Assembly (NCBI GenBank): GCA_021298875.1
Contig: JAJTHJ010000048.1
Span: forward strand, 1-25,956
Source of the DNA: Burkholderiales bacterium
GTDB taxonomy: Bacteria > Pseudomonadota > Gammaproteobacteria > Burkholderiales > Burkholderiaceae_F
Length of the DNA: 25,956 nt
Direction of reading: 5' to 3'
The notes under the pieces were generated by a model, which was not told the origin of the DNA, did no database searches, and saw only the letters and a program-made list of their open reading frames with translations. Numbering within the stretch: the first letter of the stretch is position 1; every line of letters begins with the position of its first letter. The translations under genes and the position numbers were made by a program. Shown piece after piece: positions 6,111 to 14,186 of this stretch.

Positions 6111-7940
6111 CTAGCCGCGGTGGCGGGCCAGATGCCGCGGCGTCCAGGAGTGCGGGGTCTTGCGGACGAAGTATGAGCGCGCCACGTGGTAGCTCGAATC
6201 GAAGCCGTAGAAGTTGCGGCGCATCCGGGCAAGTTCTTCGGCGCGGTACTGCGCGAGCGGCTTGGCGGCTTCGTCGGCGGCGCGCTGCGCCTGCTTGGCG
6301 GCGATGCGCCCGGCCAGATCGGGCGCCTGCGCCAGCGCCAGCGCGCGGTCGAGCACCGCCGGCATGAAGGCCGCGCGGTCGGCGGGTAGTACCTCGTCCA
6401 CCAACCCAAGCTCATTTGCCTGCCGCGCGTCGATGGGCAGCCGCTGCTCCAATACCGCGCGCGGCTCACCTTGGCGCACGCGGCGCGGCAGCGTGTAAGT
6501 CCAGTACTCCGAGCCGTACAGGTTGCCCATGTTCTTGTAGTGCGGATTGAGCAGCACGCCGTCGCGCGCCCAGACTTCGTCGGCGGTGAACGCGAGAAAC
6601 GCGCCGCCGGCGCCGGCGTTGCCCTGCAAGGCGGCGACGGTGATGCGGTCGGTCGCAGTGAGGATCGATAGACACACGTCGTCCATCGCCTCAATGTTGC
6701 GCATCGACTCGTCGGCCGGGCTGGCGGCAGCTTCGATGACGTTCAGGTGGATGCCATTGGAGAAGAAGTCCGGGCCGCCGGCCAACACCAGAACGCGTGT
6801 CGGCCGCGCGAGCGCCTGGACGATGGCCGCACGCAGCCGCTCGCATTGCGCCGTGCTCATTGCGCCGTTGTAGAACGCGAAGTGCAGCACGCCGACGCGG
6901 GCGCCGGCCGGGCCGTGCTCTTCGTAAGTGATCTCCGGGTAGCCGTCGATCTCCGGCAGCGCGGCGACCTGCTCGGGAAAAGCCACTGCCACCGGCAGCT
7001 TGTAGCCGTCTTCGAGGTCGGCACGCTTGCAGTGGCCGATCCACACCGCGCCGTCGGTCGTCGCGCGCAGCACTGCGTGGTGGCAGCGGGCGAGGATGGT
7101 GCCAGGGCCGCCCCCGCCCCTACCCGCCCAGTCTCGGCCTTGCAAGGCCTCGCCGCTCCAGCGGCGCAGAGCTTCGCTCTGCGGAACCCCGCTTCCGCCC
7201 CCCGCGGGCGGGGGAGGGAGAAAACTCCCTCCCCTGCGAAGCGGGGGAGGGTCGGGGTGGGGGCGCTGAGCCGCGGCCGCCGCGTGCGCATCGAACAGAT
7301 ACACCGGCACCCCGAACAATTCGTCCAGCACCCCCGGCACCCCATCTGCTGCGCGCAGCTTGCGCAACACGGTCGCGGTGTCGTCGCACGCCCAATCGAT
7401 GCGCCGCGCCTCCTGCTTGATCAGCGGCCGAGTGCGGCCGCGCACGCCGGGGGCACCCTGCTCGACCCGCCGCGGCACGTAGCGACCGGCCTCGTACCGC
7501 TCGACCGCTTGCAGCACCGCGGCCACCGCGGCCTCGGTCACCTCGTTGCGATACAGGCTCGACTTGGTCGCCGATCGCAGCGGAAAGGTCGCAGAAGCCC
7601 ACACCGGCCCGGCGTCCATCTCGGCTTCCGCCTGCAACACCGTCACGCCCCATTGCCTCTCGCCGTCGAGGATCGCCCAGTCCAGCGCCGACGGCCCGCG
7701 GTCGCCCTCGATGCCGGGGTGCACGATCAAGCACACATGCTTGCACCAGACCGACTCCGGAATCGCCCGCTTCAAGAACGGCGCGACGATCGGGTCGGGC
7801 GCGAACAGCGCCACCGCCTCCTCGGTCACGCTGTCGGCGATGTCGAACTCCAGGCTCAGTTCATGCCCGCGCCGCGCGAATTCCACCCACAACCGCTGAG
7901 TCAGGCTGTTGAAGCTGCGCGTAAGCAGAAGTATCCGCAT
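6111..7940 (-). CDS. hypX: HypX, CO-ligand synthesis for [NiFe] hydrogenase
   Basis: A 609-residue two-domain protein. The N-terminal half (about 1-215) is a formyl-THF transferase/hydrolase-like domain with the HypX signature HPGIEGDRGPSALDWAI at 74-90. The C-terminal half (about 310-600) is a crotonase-like domain with SNGIHLNVIEAA, GNAGAGGAFLAF and the NPHYKNMGNLYGSEYWTY segment. HypX releases CO from N10-formyl-THF for the Fe(CN)2CO centre, mainly under oxic conditions. Residues about 220-279, between FDAH and PGTILAR, are a low-complexity Pro/Gly/Arg insert encoded by a palindromic repeat (nucleotides about 7100-7265). Without it the protein would be about 550 residues, close to the usual family size. 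The gene lies between a small membrane-protein gene and nikR. Confidence 0.95.
   Translation of the reverse strand: MRILLLTRSFNSLTQRLWVEFARRGHELSLEFDIADSVTEEAVALFAPDPIVAPFLKRAIPESVWCKHVCLIVHPGIEGDRGPSALDWAILDGERQWGVTVLQAEAEMDAGPVWASATFPLRSATKSSLYRNEVTEAAVAAVLQAVERYEAGRYVPRRVEQGAPGVRGRTRPLIKQEARRIDWACDDTATVLRKLRAADGVPGVLDELFGVPVYLFDAHAAAAAQRPHPDPPPLRRGGSFLPPPPAGGGSGVPQSEALRRWSGEALQGRDWAGRGGGGPGTILARCHHAVLRATTDGAVWIGHCKRADLEDGYKLPVAVAFPEQVAALPEIDGYPEITYEEHGPAGARVGVLHFAFYNGAMSTAQCERLRAAIVQALARPTRVLVLAGGPDFFSNGIHLNVIEAAASPADESMRNIEAMDDVCLSILTATDRITVAALQGNAGAGGAFLAFTADEVWARDGVLLNPHYKNMGNLYGSEYWTYTLPRRVRQGEPRAVLEQRLPIDARQANELGLVDEVLPADRAAFMPAVLDRALALAQAPDLAGRIAAKQAQRAADEAAKPLAQYRAEELARMRRNFYGFDSSYHVARSYFVRKTPHSWTPRHLARHRG
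7201..7265. repeat. CG-rich palindromic element, copy 1 (inside hypX)
   Basis: This holds the right-hand part (GGGAGGGAG ... CTCCCTCCCC TGCGAAGCGGGGGAGGG and GGGGTGGGGGCG) shared with 16169-16252, 18100-18179 and 23125-23206. The left terminus differs. Upstream at 7165-7183 lies a further hairpin, CGCAGAGC-TTC-GCTCTGCG, so the whole inserted stretch is about 7100-7265. It is read through in-frame by hypX. Confidence 0.85.
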
Positions 7941-7946
7941 CGTATG

Positions 7947-7969
7947 AAATAGGGGTCAGACCCCTATTT
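7947..7969. repeat. GGGGTC palindrome, copy 1
   Basis: AAATAGGGGTC-A-GACCCCTATTT is a perfect 11-bp inverted repeat around one base. It lies between the stop of the 4-TM protein and the start of hypX. The stop codon of the 4-TM gene (7958-7956) falls inside it. A second copy is at 13124-13146. It could also act as a hairpin with a T-run. Confidence 0.9.
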
Positions 7970-8354
7970 TCCGTAGGCGCGCGGCGAGCAGGGGGAGGAC
8001 GAGCATCGGCAGCATCGCCAGCCCGAGCAAGCCACCGGCGGCGGGATTGAAGTCCTCAAAGATGCGCGACCACGAGGCGCCGGCGACGTAGCGGCCGATC
8101 ACGATGTCGAAGCTCACCATCGCGACTGCCCACAGCGCACCGATCGCGAGCCACTGGCGCGCGCCATGCGCACCGATCCAGCGCACAGTGAGCAGGGCCA
8201 CGGCGAAGACGATGAGCAGCGCCACCGGCAGCGCCAGCCGGCGCGCTAGTTGATCACCCACGAGCGGCGCGATCCACAACGTGCGCGCCACGCCTTGCAG
8301 CGTCTCCAGCACCGCCACCAGCAGCCAGGCGGCGAAGCCGCGGACCAGCCACAT
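7956..8354 (-). CDS. Small 4-TM membrane protein between hypE and hypX
   Basis: A 132-residue hydrophobic protein that I do not recognise. Four hydrophobic segments are visible, at about residues 1-30, 38-62, 70-95 and 105-128. The second is followed by a short basic loop (VRWIGAHGARQ) and the protein ends ARLRKIGV. The start at 8354 is chosen because its ATG shares one base with the hypE stop (TGATG), the classic arrangement for translational coupling; an in-frame start at 8390 would overlap hypE by 37 nt. The last codons and the stop come from the AAATAGGGGTC palindrome, so the original C-terminus may have been altered. No such gene is standard between hypE and hypX. A role in hydrogenase assembly, nickel handling or membrane attachment is possible from position only. 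Confidence 0.7.
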   Translation of the reverse strand: MWLVRGFAAWLLVAVLETLQGVARTLWIAPLVGDQLARRLALPVALLIVFAVALLTVRWIGAHGARQWLAIGALWAVAMVSFDIVIGRYVAGASWSRIFEDFNPAAGGLLGLAMLPMLVLPLLAARLRKIGV

Positions 8355-9412
8355 CAGCAGATGCGCGGCAACTGGTCGCCGGTCAGCCAATCGACGATGC
8401 GCCGGCCGCCGAAGCGCGTGGTCATCTGCACGAAGCGGTTGGCGTCTTCGTAGACCGTGCCGATGCGGGCAGCGTCGCGGCCGAGTTCGTGCGCGCGCAG
8501 CGCGGCGAGCACCGCGTCGGCGGCTTCGGGCGCAACGACGACGACAAGCTTGCCTTCGTTGGCCACGTACAGCGGATCGAGGCCCAGGAACTCGCAGGCC
8601 GCTTCCACCTGCGGGCGCACGGGGATCGAGGCTTCATCGAGCATCATGCCCACGCCGGACTGACCGGCGATTTCGTTCAAGGTGGTCGCGAGCCCCCCGC
8701 GCGTCGGGTCGCGCAGCACGCGCACACCGACGCCGCCGGCCGCAAGCACCTCGGCCACCAAGCCGTGCAGCGCGGCGCTGTCGGACTGGATCTCGCTGAC
8801 AAACGCCAGCGACTCGCGCAGCGACATGATCGCCATGCCGTGGTCGCCGATGTGGCCGGAGACGAGCACCACATCGCCAGGCCGCGCGCGGTCGCCGCCG
8901 ACCTCCACGCCGTCCGGCACGACGCCAACGCCCGTGGTGGTGATGAAGACGCCATCGCCCTTGCCCTGCTCGACGACCTTGGTGTCGCCGGTCACGACCG
9001 CCACGCCGGCTGCACGCGCCGCGGCACCCATCGACTCGACGATCCGCTTTAACTCCGCCAGCGGGAAGCCCTCTTCGAGGATGAAGCTCGCCGCCAGATA
9101 GATCGGCTTGGCGCCCATCACCGCCACGTCGTTGACGGTGCCGTGCACCGCGAGTGCGCCGATGTCGCCGCCGGGGAAGAAGAGCGGCGAGACCACATGG
9201 CTGTCGGTGGCCATCACCACGCGGCCCGGCGGCAACGCAAAGGTGGCACCGTCGTTGCCTTGCGCGAGGATGTCGTTGCCGAGCGCGGGGCGAAACAACT
9301 GGTCGATCAACTGCGCCATCGCCCGGCCGCCGGAGCCGTGCGTAAGGTCGATCCGGCCGTTCTTAATGTCGAGCGGGCGGACGTAGCCGGCCTTCACACC
9401 ACCACTAATCAC
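8354..9412 (-). CDS. hypE: HypE, carbamoyl dehydratase (CN-ligand synthesis)
   Basis: A 352-residue AIR-synthase-fold ATPase. It opens with IDLTHGSGGRAMAQLI (the family's Gly-rich motif) and ends in PRIC, where the terminal Cys receives the carbamoyl group from HypF and is dehydrated to thiocyanate. The cyanide is then passed to iron on HypC-HypD. Other conserved stretches are ATDSHVVSPLFFPGGDIG, VTGDTKVVEQG and LRDPTRGGLATTLNEIA. The start is GTG at 9412, overlapping the hypD stop as GTGA; no ATG start gives the family N-terminus. Length matches the family. It is the end of the contiguous hypFCDE block and is coupled to the 4-TM gene downstream. Confidence 0.97.
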   Translation of the reverse strand: MISGGVKAGYVRPLDIKNGRIDLTHGSGGRAMAQLIDQLFRPALGNDILAQGNDGATFALPPGRVVMATDSHVVSPLFFPGGDIGALAVHGTVNDVAVMGAKPIYLAASFILEEGFPLAELKRIVESMGAAARAAGVAVVTGDTKVVEQGKGDGVFITTTGVGVVPDGVEVGGDRARPGDVVLVSGHIGDHGMAIMSLRESLAFVSEIQSDSAALHGLVAEVLAAGGVGVRVLRDPTRGGLATTLNEIAGQSGVGMMLDEASIPVRPQVEAACEFLGLDPLYVANEGKLVVVVAPEAADAVLAALRAHELGRDAARIGTVYEDANRFVQMTTRFGGRRIVDWLTGDQLPRIC

Positions 9413-10551
9413 GCCGCCACCTTCAACGGCACGTCCTTGAACCGCCCATAGGTGTAGTGCGCGGCGCAGGCGCCTTCGCTGCTCACCATGCAGGAGCCCA
9501 CCGGCGTCTCCGGCGTACATACAGTGCCGAAAATCTTGCAGTCGCGCGGGTGCTTGACACCGCGCAAGATGGCGCCGCACTCGCAGGCCTTGTTGTCGGC
9601 GACCGACTTGGTCGTCAATGCGAACTTCCTTTCCGCGTCGAACGCGGCATAAGCGGCGCGAATCTGCAAGGCGCTGTACGGCACCTCGCCCAAGCCGCGC
9701 CACTCGAAGCTCTTGCGCAGTTCGAATACTTCGGCCACGCGGCTCTGGGCCTTCAGGTTGCCCTCGCGCGTGACCGCGCGGGTGAATTCGTTTTCGACTT
9801 CGGCGCGGCCCTCGTTGACCTGCCGCACCAGCATCAGGATCGCCTGCATCACGTCCAGCGGCTCGAAGCCGGCGATCACCACCGGCTTGCGATATTCCTC
9901 GGCGAAGAACTCGTAAGGCTGACTGCCAATCACGGTGCTGACGTGCGCCGGGCCGATAAAGCCATCCAGCGGCACGGTGCCGAGGCTGCGTACCTCGGGC
10001 GACTCCAGGATGTTGCCGATCGCCGCCGGCGTGAGCACGTGGTTGCAGACGACCGAGAAGTTCTTGAGTCCGCCGGCCGCGGCCATTTGGATCGCGAGCG
10101 CGGTGGGCGGCGTCGTAGTCTCGAAGCCGATCGCAAAGAACACGACTTCGCGCTCGGGGTGCTTGCGCGCGAGTTCCACCGCATCGGCGGCCGAATAGAC
10201 CATCCGCACGTCGCCACCGCGCGCCTTGGCCTTGAGCAGCGACAGGCCGTTGGAAGCCGGTACGCGCAGCACGTCGCCATAGGTGGCGAGCATCACCTTG
10301 TGTTCGAGCGCGAGCGCAATGGCCAGATCGACGCGACCAATCGGCAGCACGCACACCGGGCAGCCGGGGCCGTGGATCATCCGCACCTGCTCGGGCAGCA
10401 GGTCGGTCACGCCATAGCGCGAGATCGCGTGCGTATGGCCGCCGCAAAACTCCATGAAGTTGTAGCGGCGGCCCGGTTGCACCTCGGCGGCGATCTGCCG
10501 GCCGAGGCCGCGCGCGACTTCGCCGTCGCGGAATTCGTCGATGTACTTCAT
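9409..10551 (-). CDS. hypD: HypD, Fe(CN)2CO assembly scaffold
   Basis: A 380-residue Fe-S protein. Visible motifs are FCGGHTH at 35-41, GPGCPVCVLP at 61-70 with the redox pair C64/C67, the GFETTTP segment, and a C-terminal Cys cluster (CECG, RDCKIFG, VCTPE, GSCMVSSEGAC) that binds a [4Fe-4S] cluster. With HypC it holds the iron while two cyanides and one CO are attached. Length is as expected. The ATG overlaps the hypC stop by 4 nt (ATGA), so translation is coupled, and its own stop overlaps the hypE GTG. Confidence 0.97.
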   Translation of the reverse strand: MKYIDEFRDGEVARGLGRQIAAEVQPGRRYNFMEFCGGHTHAISRYGVTDLLPEQVRMIHGPGCPVCVLPIGRVDLAIALALEHKVMLATYGDVLRVPASNGLSLLKAKARGGDVRMVYSAADAVELARKHPEREVVFFAIGFETTTPPTALAIQMAAAGGLKNFSVVCNHVLTPAAIGNILESPEVRSLGTVPLDGFIGPAHVSTVIGSQPYEFFAEEYRKPVVIAGFEPLDVMQAILMLVRQVNEGRAEVENEFTRAVTREGNLKAQSRVAEVFELRKSFEWRGLGEVPYSALQIRAAYAAFDAERKFALTTKSVADNKACECGAILRGVKHPRDCKIFGTVCTPETPVGSCMVSSEGACAAHYTYGRFKDVPLKVAA

Positions 10552-10769
10552 GCGACCAACTCCGCCTGCCGAAACACCGCCAGCGTCTTCTCCGCCTCCT
10601 CCGGATCGAGCTTGGACAGCGCGTAGCCGACATGCAGGATCACGTAGTCGCCGACCGCCACGTCGTCGACCAGCGCGAGCGAGATCTCTTTGCGGATGCC
10701 GCCCAGGTCGACCACGGCGGTGTCGGCAAATTTCAGTTCGGTCACGCGGACCGGCAGCGCAAGACACAT
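10548..10769 (-). CDS. hypC: HypC, maturation chaperone
   Basis: A 73-residue protein starting MCLALPVRV. C2, exposed after Met removal, ligates the Fe(CN)2CO unit and contacts HypD and then the large-subunit precursor. The HVGYALSKLDPEEAEKTL segment is the family's C-terminal helix region. A strong ribosome-binding site (AGGAGG) lies within the end of hypF, 2 nt from its stop. It is one of two HypC-family proteins in the operon; the other, HupF, is longer. Confidence 0.96.
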   Translation of the reverse strand: MCLALPVRVTELKFADTAVVDLGGIRKEISLALVDDVAVGDYVILHVGYALSKLDPEEAEKTLAVFRQAELVA

Positions 10770-10771
10770 GG

Positions 10772-13114
10772 TCAAACCTCCTGTTGCAGTCGGCACAGCG
10801 CCACCCAGGCCTGCCCGAGCGCGATGCCGCCGTCGTTGGGCGGCGCCTGCCGCGCTTGCAGCACGGTGTAGCCGCGCGCGGAGAGCAGGCGCGACAGTTG
10901 GGTGGAGAGCAACCGGTTGAGAAAACAGCCGCCGCCCAAGGCGACGGTCGTGAGATCGGCCGCGCGCGCGGCGGCGGCGACCCATTCGGCCAGGCCCGCG
11001 GCCAGCGTGGCGTGGAAGAGCGCCGCACCGAAGGCGGGGTCGGTTTCGTCGGCCAGGCGCGCGGCGAGCGGCAGCAAATCGAGCGTGCCGTGATCGACGC
11101 GGAACAGCGCGTTGTCCGGCGCCACCGGGCTGTGCTGCGCGGCCAGCCCTTCGAGCAGCATCGCGGCCTGGCCTTCGTAGTTCATCACCGCGCGGATGCC
11201 GAGCAGACCCGCAGCGGCGTCGAACCAGCGGCCGGCACTGGTGGTCAGTGGGCAGCGCAGGCCCTGCGCCAGCATCTGCGCGACCACGCCGGCGGCGGGT
11301 TGGGCGGCGAAGCGCGTTTCGATTTCTTCGCCGCGGCCCAGCAGATGCAGCACCGCGGCGGCCATCCGCCAGGGCTCGCGCGCGGCGCGGTCGCCGCCGG
11401 GCAGCGGCAGCGCGCGCAGGTGGCCGAGCCGTTCGCAGCGTGCGCCGTGCACGCGCAGCAGTTCGCCGCCCCAGGCGCCGCCGTCGTCGCCATGGCCGAC
11501 GCCATCGAGCGCCACACCGAGGATGGGGGCCTGCACGCCATGTTCGGCCGCCACCGCCGCGATGTGTGCGTGGTGATGCTGCACGCCAATGGCCTGCACC
11601 TCCCAATCGCTGGCGAGTTGCAGCGCGAGCCGGGTGCCGAAGTTGTCCGGGTGCAGGTCGTGCGCCACCGCGCGCGGGCGGATTTCGAGCACGCTTTGCA
11701 GGTGGGCGACGGCCTCTTGCAGCGCGGCGCAACTGGCGGCGTTGTCCAGATCGCCGATGTGCTGCGACAGGAACGCCTCGGCACCGCGGGTGAGACAGGC
11801 GGTGCTCTTCAGGTAGCTGCCGGTGGCGAGCACCGGCGGGCCGGAATGCGGCAGGCGGATCGGCGCGGGGGTGTAGCCGCGGGCGCGGCGGTTGAAGGTC
11901 GGTGAGCCGTGATCCGTGATCCGTGATCCGTTGGAGGAGCGCACGACGCTGTCGTCGCAGCGGACGACGATGCCGCGGTCATGGACGACGAACGCGTCGG
12001 CGATGCCGCCGAGCCTTGCCACCGCTTCTTCGTTGCCAATCACCAGTGGCTCGCCGCCGGGGTTGGCGCTTGTCATCACCAGCGCGAGCGGCTGCGGCTG
12101 CTCGGCCCATTCGATGCCCGCGGGGCGGCCGGCGGCTTCGTGGAACAGCAGCCAGTGCAGCGGCGTGTAAGGCAGCATCAGGCCGAGTTCGGCCAGCCCC
12201 GGCGCGATGCCGGGCAGGCGGTCGTCGGCGCCGCTGCGCTTGGGTAACAACACGATCGGCCGCTCGCGCGCTTGCAGCAGCGCGCGGGCGTCGTCGCTCA
12301 GCAGCGCAAACGGTTCGGCCGAGGCGACATTGGCGACCATCAGCGCAAACGGCTTCTCGTCGCGGTGCTTGCGTGCGCGCAAGCGTGCCACGGCATCCGC
12401 GTTGCGCGCGTCGCAGACGAGGTGGAAGCCGCCCAGCCCCTTGAGCGCGACGATGCTTCCGGCGGCGATCAGCCGCAGCGCCTCGGCCACCACGTCATCG
12501 GCCGGTAGCGGTTTACCGTGCGCGCTCCACAACGCCAGCCGCGGCCCACAGACCGGGCAGGCGGTCGGTTGTGCGTGAAAGCGGCGGTCGCGCGGGTCGT
12601 GGTACTCCGCGTCGCAGGCCGGACACATCGCAAACGCGCCCATGCTGGTGTTGGGCCGGTCGTAGGGCAGGTGCGCGGTGATCGTAAAGCGCGGGCCGCA
12701 GTGGGTGCAGTTCAGAAACGGATAGCGCCAGCGCCGGTCGGCGGGGTCGAAGAGTTCCGCCAGGCACGCGTCGCACACGGCCGCGTCCGGCGTCACGTCG
12801 GTGGTCACGACTCCGCTGCGGCTGGCGTCGATGTGGAAGCCCGCCGCCAGCGGCGTGTCTTCCTCGTCGTTGACCTCCAGCGCGTCAATCCGCGCCAGCG
12901 GCGGCGCCTCGCGCTGCACGCGCTCGACAAAGCGGCTCAAGGCCAGCGGCGGACCGGCCACCAGAATCTCCACGCCCTCGCCGTCGTTGCGCACCCACCC
13001 ATCAAGCGCCAACTCATGCGCCAGCCGGTACACGTGCGGCCGAAAGCCCACGCCCTGTACCGCTCCGCGCACGCGGATGCGTTGTTGGGCGGGGACGAGG
13101 TTCTCGGCTTCCAT
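10772..13114 (-). CDS. hypF: HypF, carbamoyltransferase
   Basis: A 780-residue enzyme that transfers the carbamoyl group of carbamoyl phosphate to the C-terminal Cys of HypE. Domains in order: acylphosphatase-like (about 10-97, VQGVGFRP), two Zn fingers (C114-C117/C136-C139 and C164-C167/C186-C189), a YrdC-like domain (about 200-390) and a Kae1-like domain (about 420-775) with the HHHAHIAAV metal motif. Between VVR (391-392) and NRRARGYTPAPI lies a non-family insert at about 394-406 that is encoded by a 34-bp GTGATCC repeat. It sits at the YrdC/Kae1 junction and probably forms a tolerated loop. The start at 13114 gives the standard N-terminus but has no Shine-Dalgarno. The AAATAGGGGTC palindrome is only 10 nt upstream, so the original leader may have been displaced. 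Confidence 0.96.
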   Translation of the reverse strand: MEAENLVPAQQRIRVRGAVQGVGFRPHVYRLAHELALDGWVRNDGEGVEILVAGPPLALSRFVERVQREAPPLARIDALEVNDEEDTPLAAGFHIDASRSGVVTTDVTPDAAVCDACLAELFDPADRRWRYPFLNCTHCGPRFTITAHLPYDRPNTSMGAFAMCPACDAEYHDPRDRRFHAQPTACPVCGPRLALWSAHGKPLPADDVVAEALRLIAAGSIVALKGLGGFHLVCDARNADAVARLRARKHRDEKPFALMVANVASAEPFALLSDDARALLQARERPIVLLPKRSGADDRLPGIAPGLAELGLMLPYTPLHWLLFHEAAGRPAGIEWAEQPQPLALVMTSANPGGEPLVIGNEEAVARLGGIADAFVVHDRGIVVRCDDSVVRSSNGSRITDHGSPTFNRRARGYTPAPIRLPHSGPPVLATGSYLKSTACLTRGAEAFLSQHIGDLDNAASCAALQEAVAHLQSVLEIRPRAVAHDLHPDNFGTRLALQLASDWEVQAIGVQHHHAHIAAVAAEHGVQAPILGVALDGVGHGDDGGAWGGELLRVHGARCERLGHLRALPLPGGDRAAREPWRMAAAVLHLLGRGEEIETRFAAQPAAGVVAQMLAQGLRCPLTTSAGRWFDAAAGLLGIRAVMNYEGQAAMLLEGLAAQHSPVAPDNALFRVDHGTLDLLPLAARLADETDPAFGAALFHATLAAGLAEWVAAAARAADLTTVALGGGCFLNRLLSTQLSRLLSARGYTVLQARQAPPNDGGIALGQAWVALCRLQQEV
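11901..11934. repeat. 34-bp GTGATCC-type repeat, copy B (inside hypF)
   Basis: GGTGAGCCGT followed by three GATCCGT-type units and ending in GTTGG. It differs from copy A (6075-6108) at four positions. It is read in-frame as part of hypF. Confidence 0.8.
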
Positions 13115-13123
13115 CGCGAGGAG

Positions 13124-13146
13124 AAATAGGGGTCTGACCCCTATTT
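13124..13146. repeat. GGGGTC palindrome, copy 2
   Basis: AAATAGGGGTC-T-GACCCCTATTT, the same 11-bp arms as 7947-7969. It lies in the 39-nt gap between hypB (stop 13154) and hypF (start 13114). The T-run after it on the plus strand (to 13149) corresponds to an A-run entering the hairpin on the coding strand, so it is not a clear terminator for hypB. Confidence 0.9.
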
Positions 13147-13153
13147 TTTGTGG

Positions 13154-14176
13154 TCACGTTTGGGCGGACAGCCGCCCAATGGTGACCTCAAGTTCAGCCA
13201 CGCGGCGTTTCAGCAGATCGACGTTGTCCTGCTGCGCGCGGCGGGCGGCGGCGGCGCGGGCGCGCAGCCAGTCGAGCCAGGCGTCCATGCCCTCGCCTTT
13301 GGTGGCGGAGACTTGCAGTACCTCGATCTTCGGATTGACGCGGCGCGCGTAGTCGAGAGCCTTGTTTACGTCGAAGTTCAGGTGCGGCAGCAGATCGACC
13401 TTGTTCAGCAGCATCAGGCTGGCGGCGGCGAACATGTCGGGATACTTCAGCGGCTTGTCCTCGCCTTCGGTCACCGACAGCACGACGACCTTGGCGGCTT
13501 CGCCCAGATCGAACGCGGCGGGACAGACGAGGTTGCCGACGTTCTCGATGAAGAGCAGCGAGTCGTCGGCGAGTTCCAGATGCGCAAGCGCGTGCTCGAC
13601 CATGCTCGCGTCGAGATGGCAGCCCTTCCCGGTGTTGACCTGAATCGCGCGCGCGCCGGTCGCGCGGATGCGGTCGGCGTCGTGGCTCGTCTGCTGGTCG
13701 CCTTCGATCACCGCGACCGGCACTTCGCCGGCCAGGCGCTTGATGGTCTCGACCAGCAGCGTGGTCTTGCCCGAGCCGGGGCTGGAGACGAAATTGAGCG
13801 CCAGCACGCCGTGCTCGCTCAAGAACCGCCGATTACCGCGCGCGTAGGCGTCGTTCTTGTCGAGGATGCCGCGCTCGATGCTGACCATCTGCGACTGCGA
13901 CAAACCCGGCGCGTGCGAATGCGCCGGCCCTTGGCCGTAGTGCAGCGTGTCGTGGCTGTGCGCATGCGCGCCGTCGTGCCGATGGTTGTGGCTGTGGCGC
14001 GAGCCGTCCGCATGCACATGCTCGTGCTCGTGCGCGTCGTCGTGCGGATGGTCGTGCTCGTGGTCGGGACCGTGTTCGTGCGCATGCGAGTGGACGCTGC
14101 CATCCGCATGGCGATGCTCATGCACATAGCCTTCGATCTTCGTTTCGCCGCTGCCGCAGCCGCAGGTGGTACACAT
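13154..14176 (-). CDS. hypB: HypB, nickel-inserting GTPase with His-rich N-terminus
   Basis: A 340-residue protein. It begins MCTTCGCGSG, the high-affinity Ni motif of the CxxCGC type. Residues 18-88 hold about 25 His in HxH pairs with a duplicated ADGS(V/R)HSH unit, which probably stores nickel. The SIMIBI GTPase core follows: P-loop SPGSGKTT (132-139), GDQQTSHDADR, the C186-H187 metal site in NTGKGCHLDA, ENVGNLVCP (C218) and NKVD (258-261). After the usual end near W304 there is a tail of about 36 residues that looks coiled-coil. It delivers nickel with HypA to the large-subunit precursor after Fe insertion. GAGGAG lies 6 nt upstream of the start, overlapping the end of hypA. Confidence 0.97.
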   Translation of the reverse strand: MCTTCGCGSGETKIEGYVHEHRHADGSVHSHAHEHGPDHEHDHPHDDAHEHEHVHADGSRHSHNHRHDGAHAHSHDTLHYGQGPAHSHAPGLSQSQMVSIERGILDKNDAYARGNRRFLSEHGVLALNFVSSPGSGKTTLLVETIKRLAGEVPVAVIEGDQQTSHDADRIRATGARAIQVNTGKGCHLDASMVEHALAHLELADDSLLFIENVGNLVCPAAFDLGEAAKVVVLSVTEGEDKPLKYPDMFAAASLMLLNKVDLLPHLNFDVNKALDYARRVNPKIEVLQVSATKGEGMDAWLDWLRARAAAARRAQQDNVDLLKRRVAELEVTIGRLSAQT

Positions 14177-14186
14177 GGTCAGCTCC

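Noticed and set aside
11901..11934. CRISPR-like repeat
   Set aside because: Short direct tandem units without spacers, and inside a coding frame.
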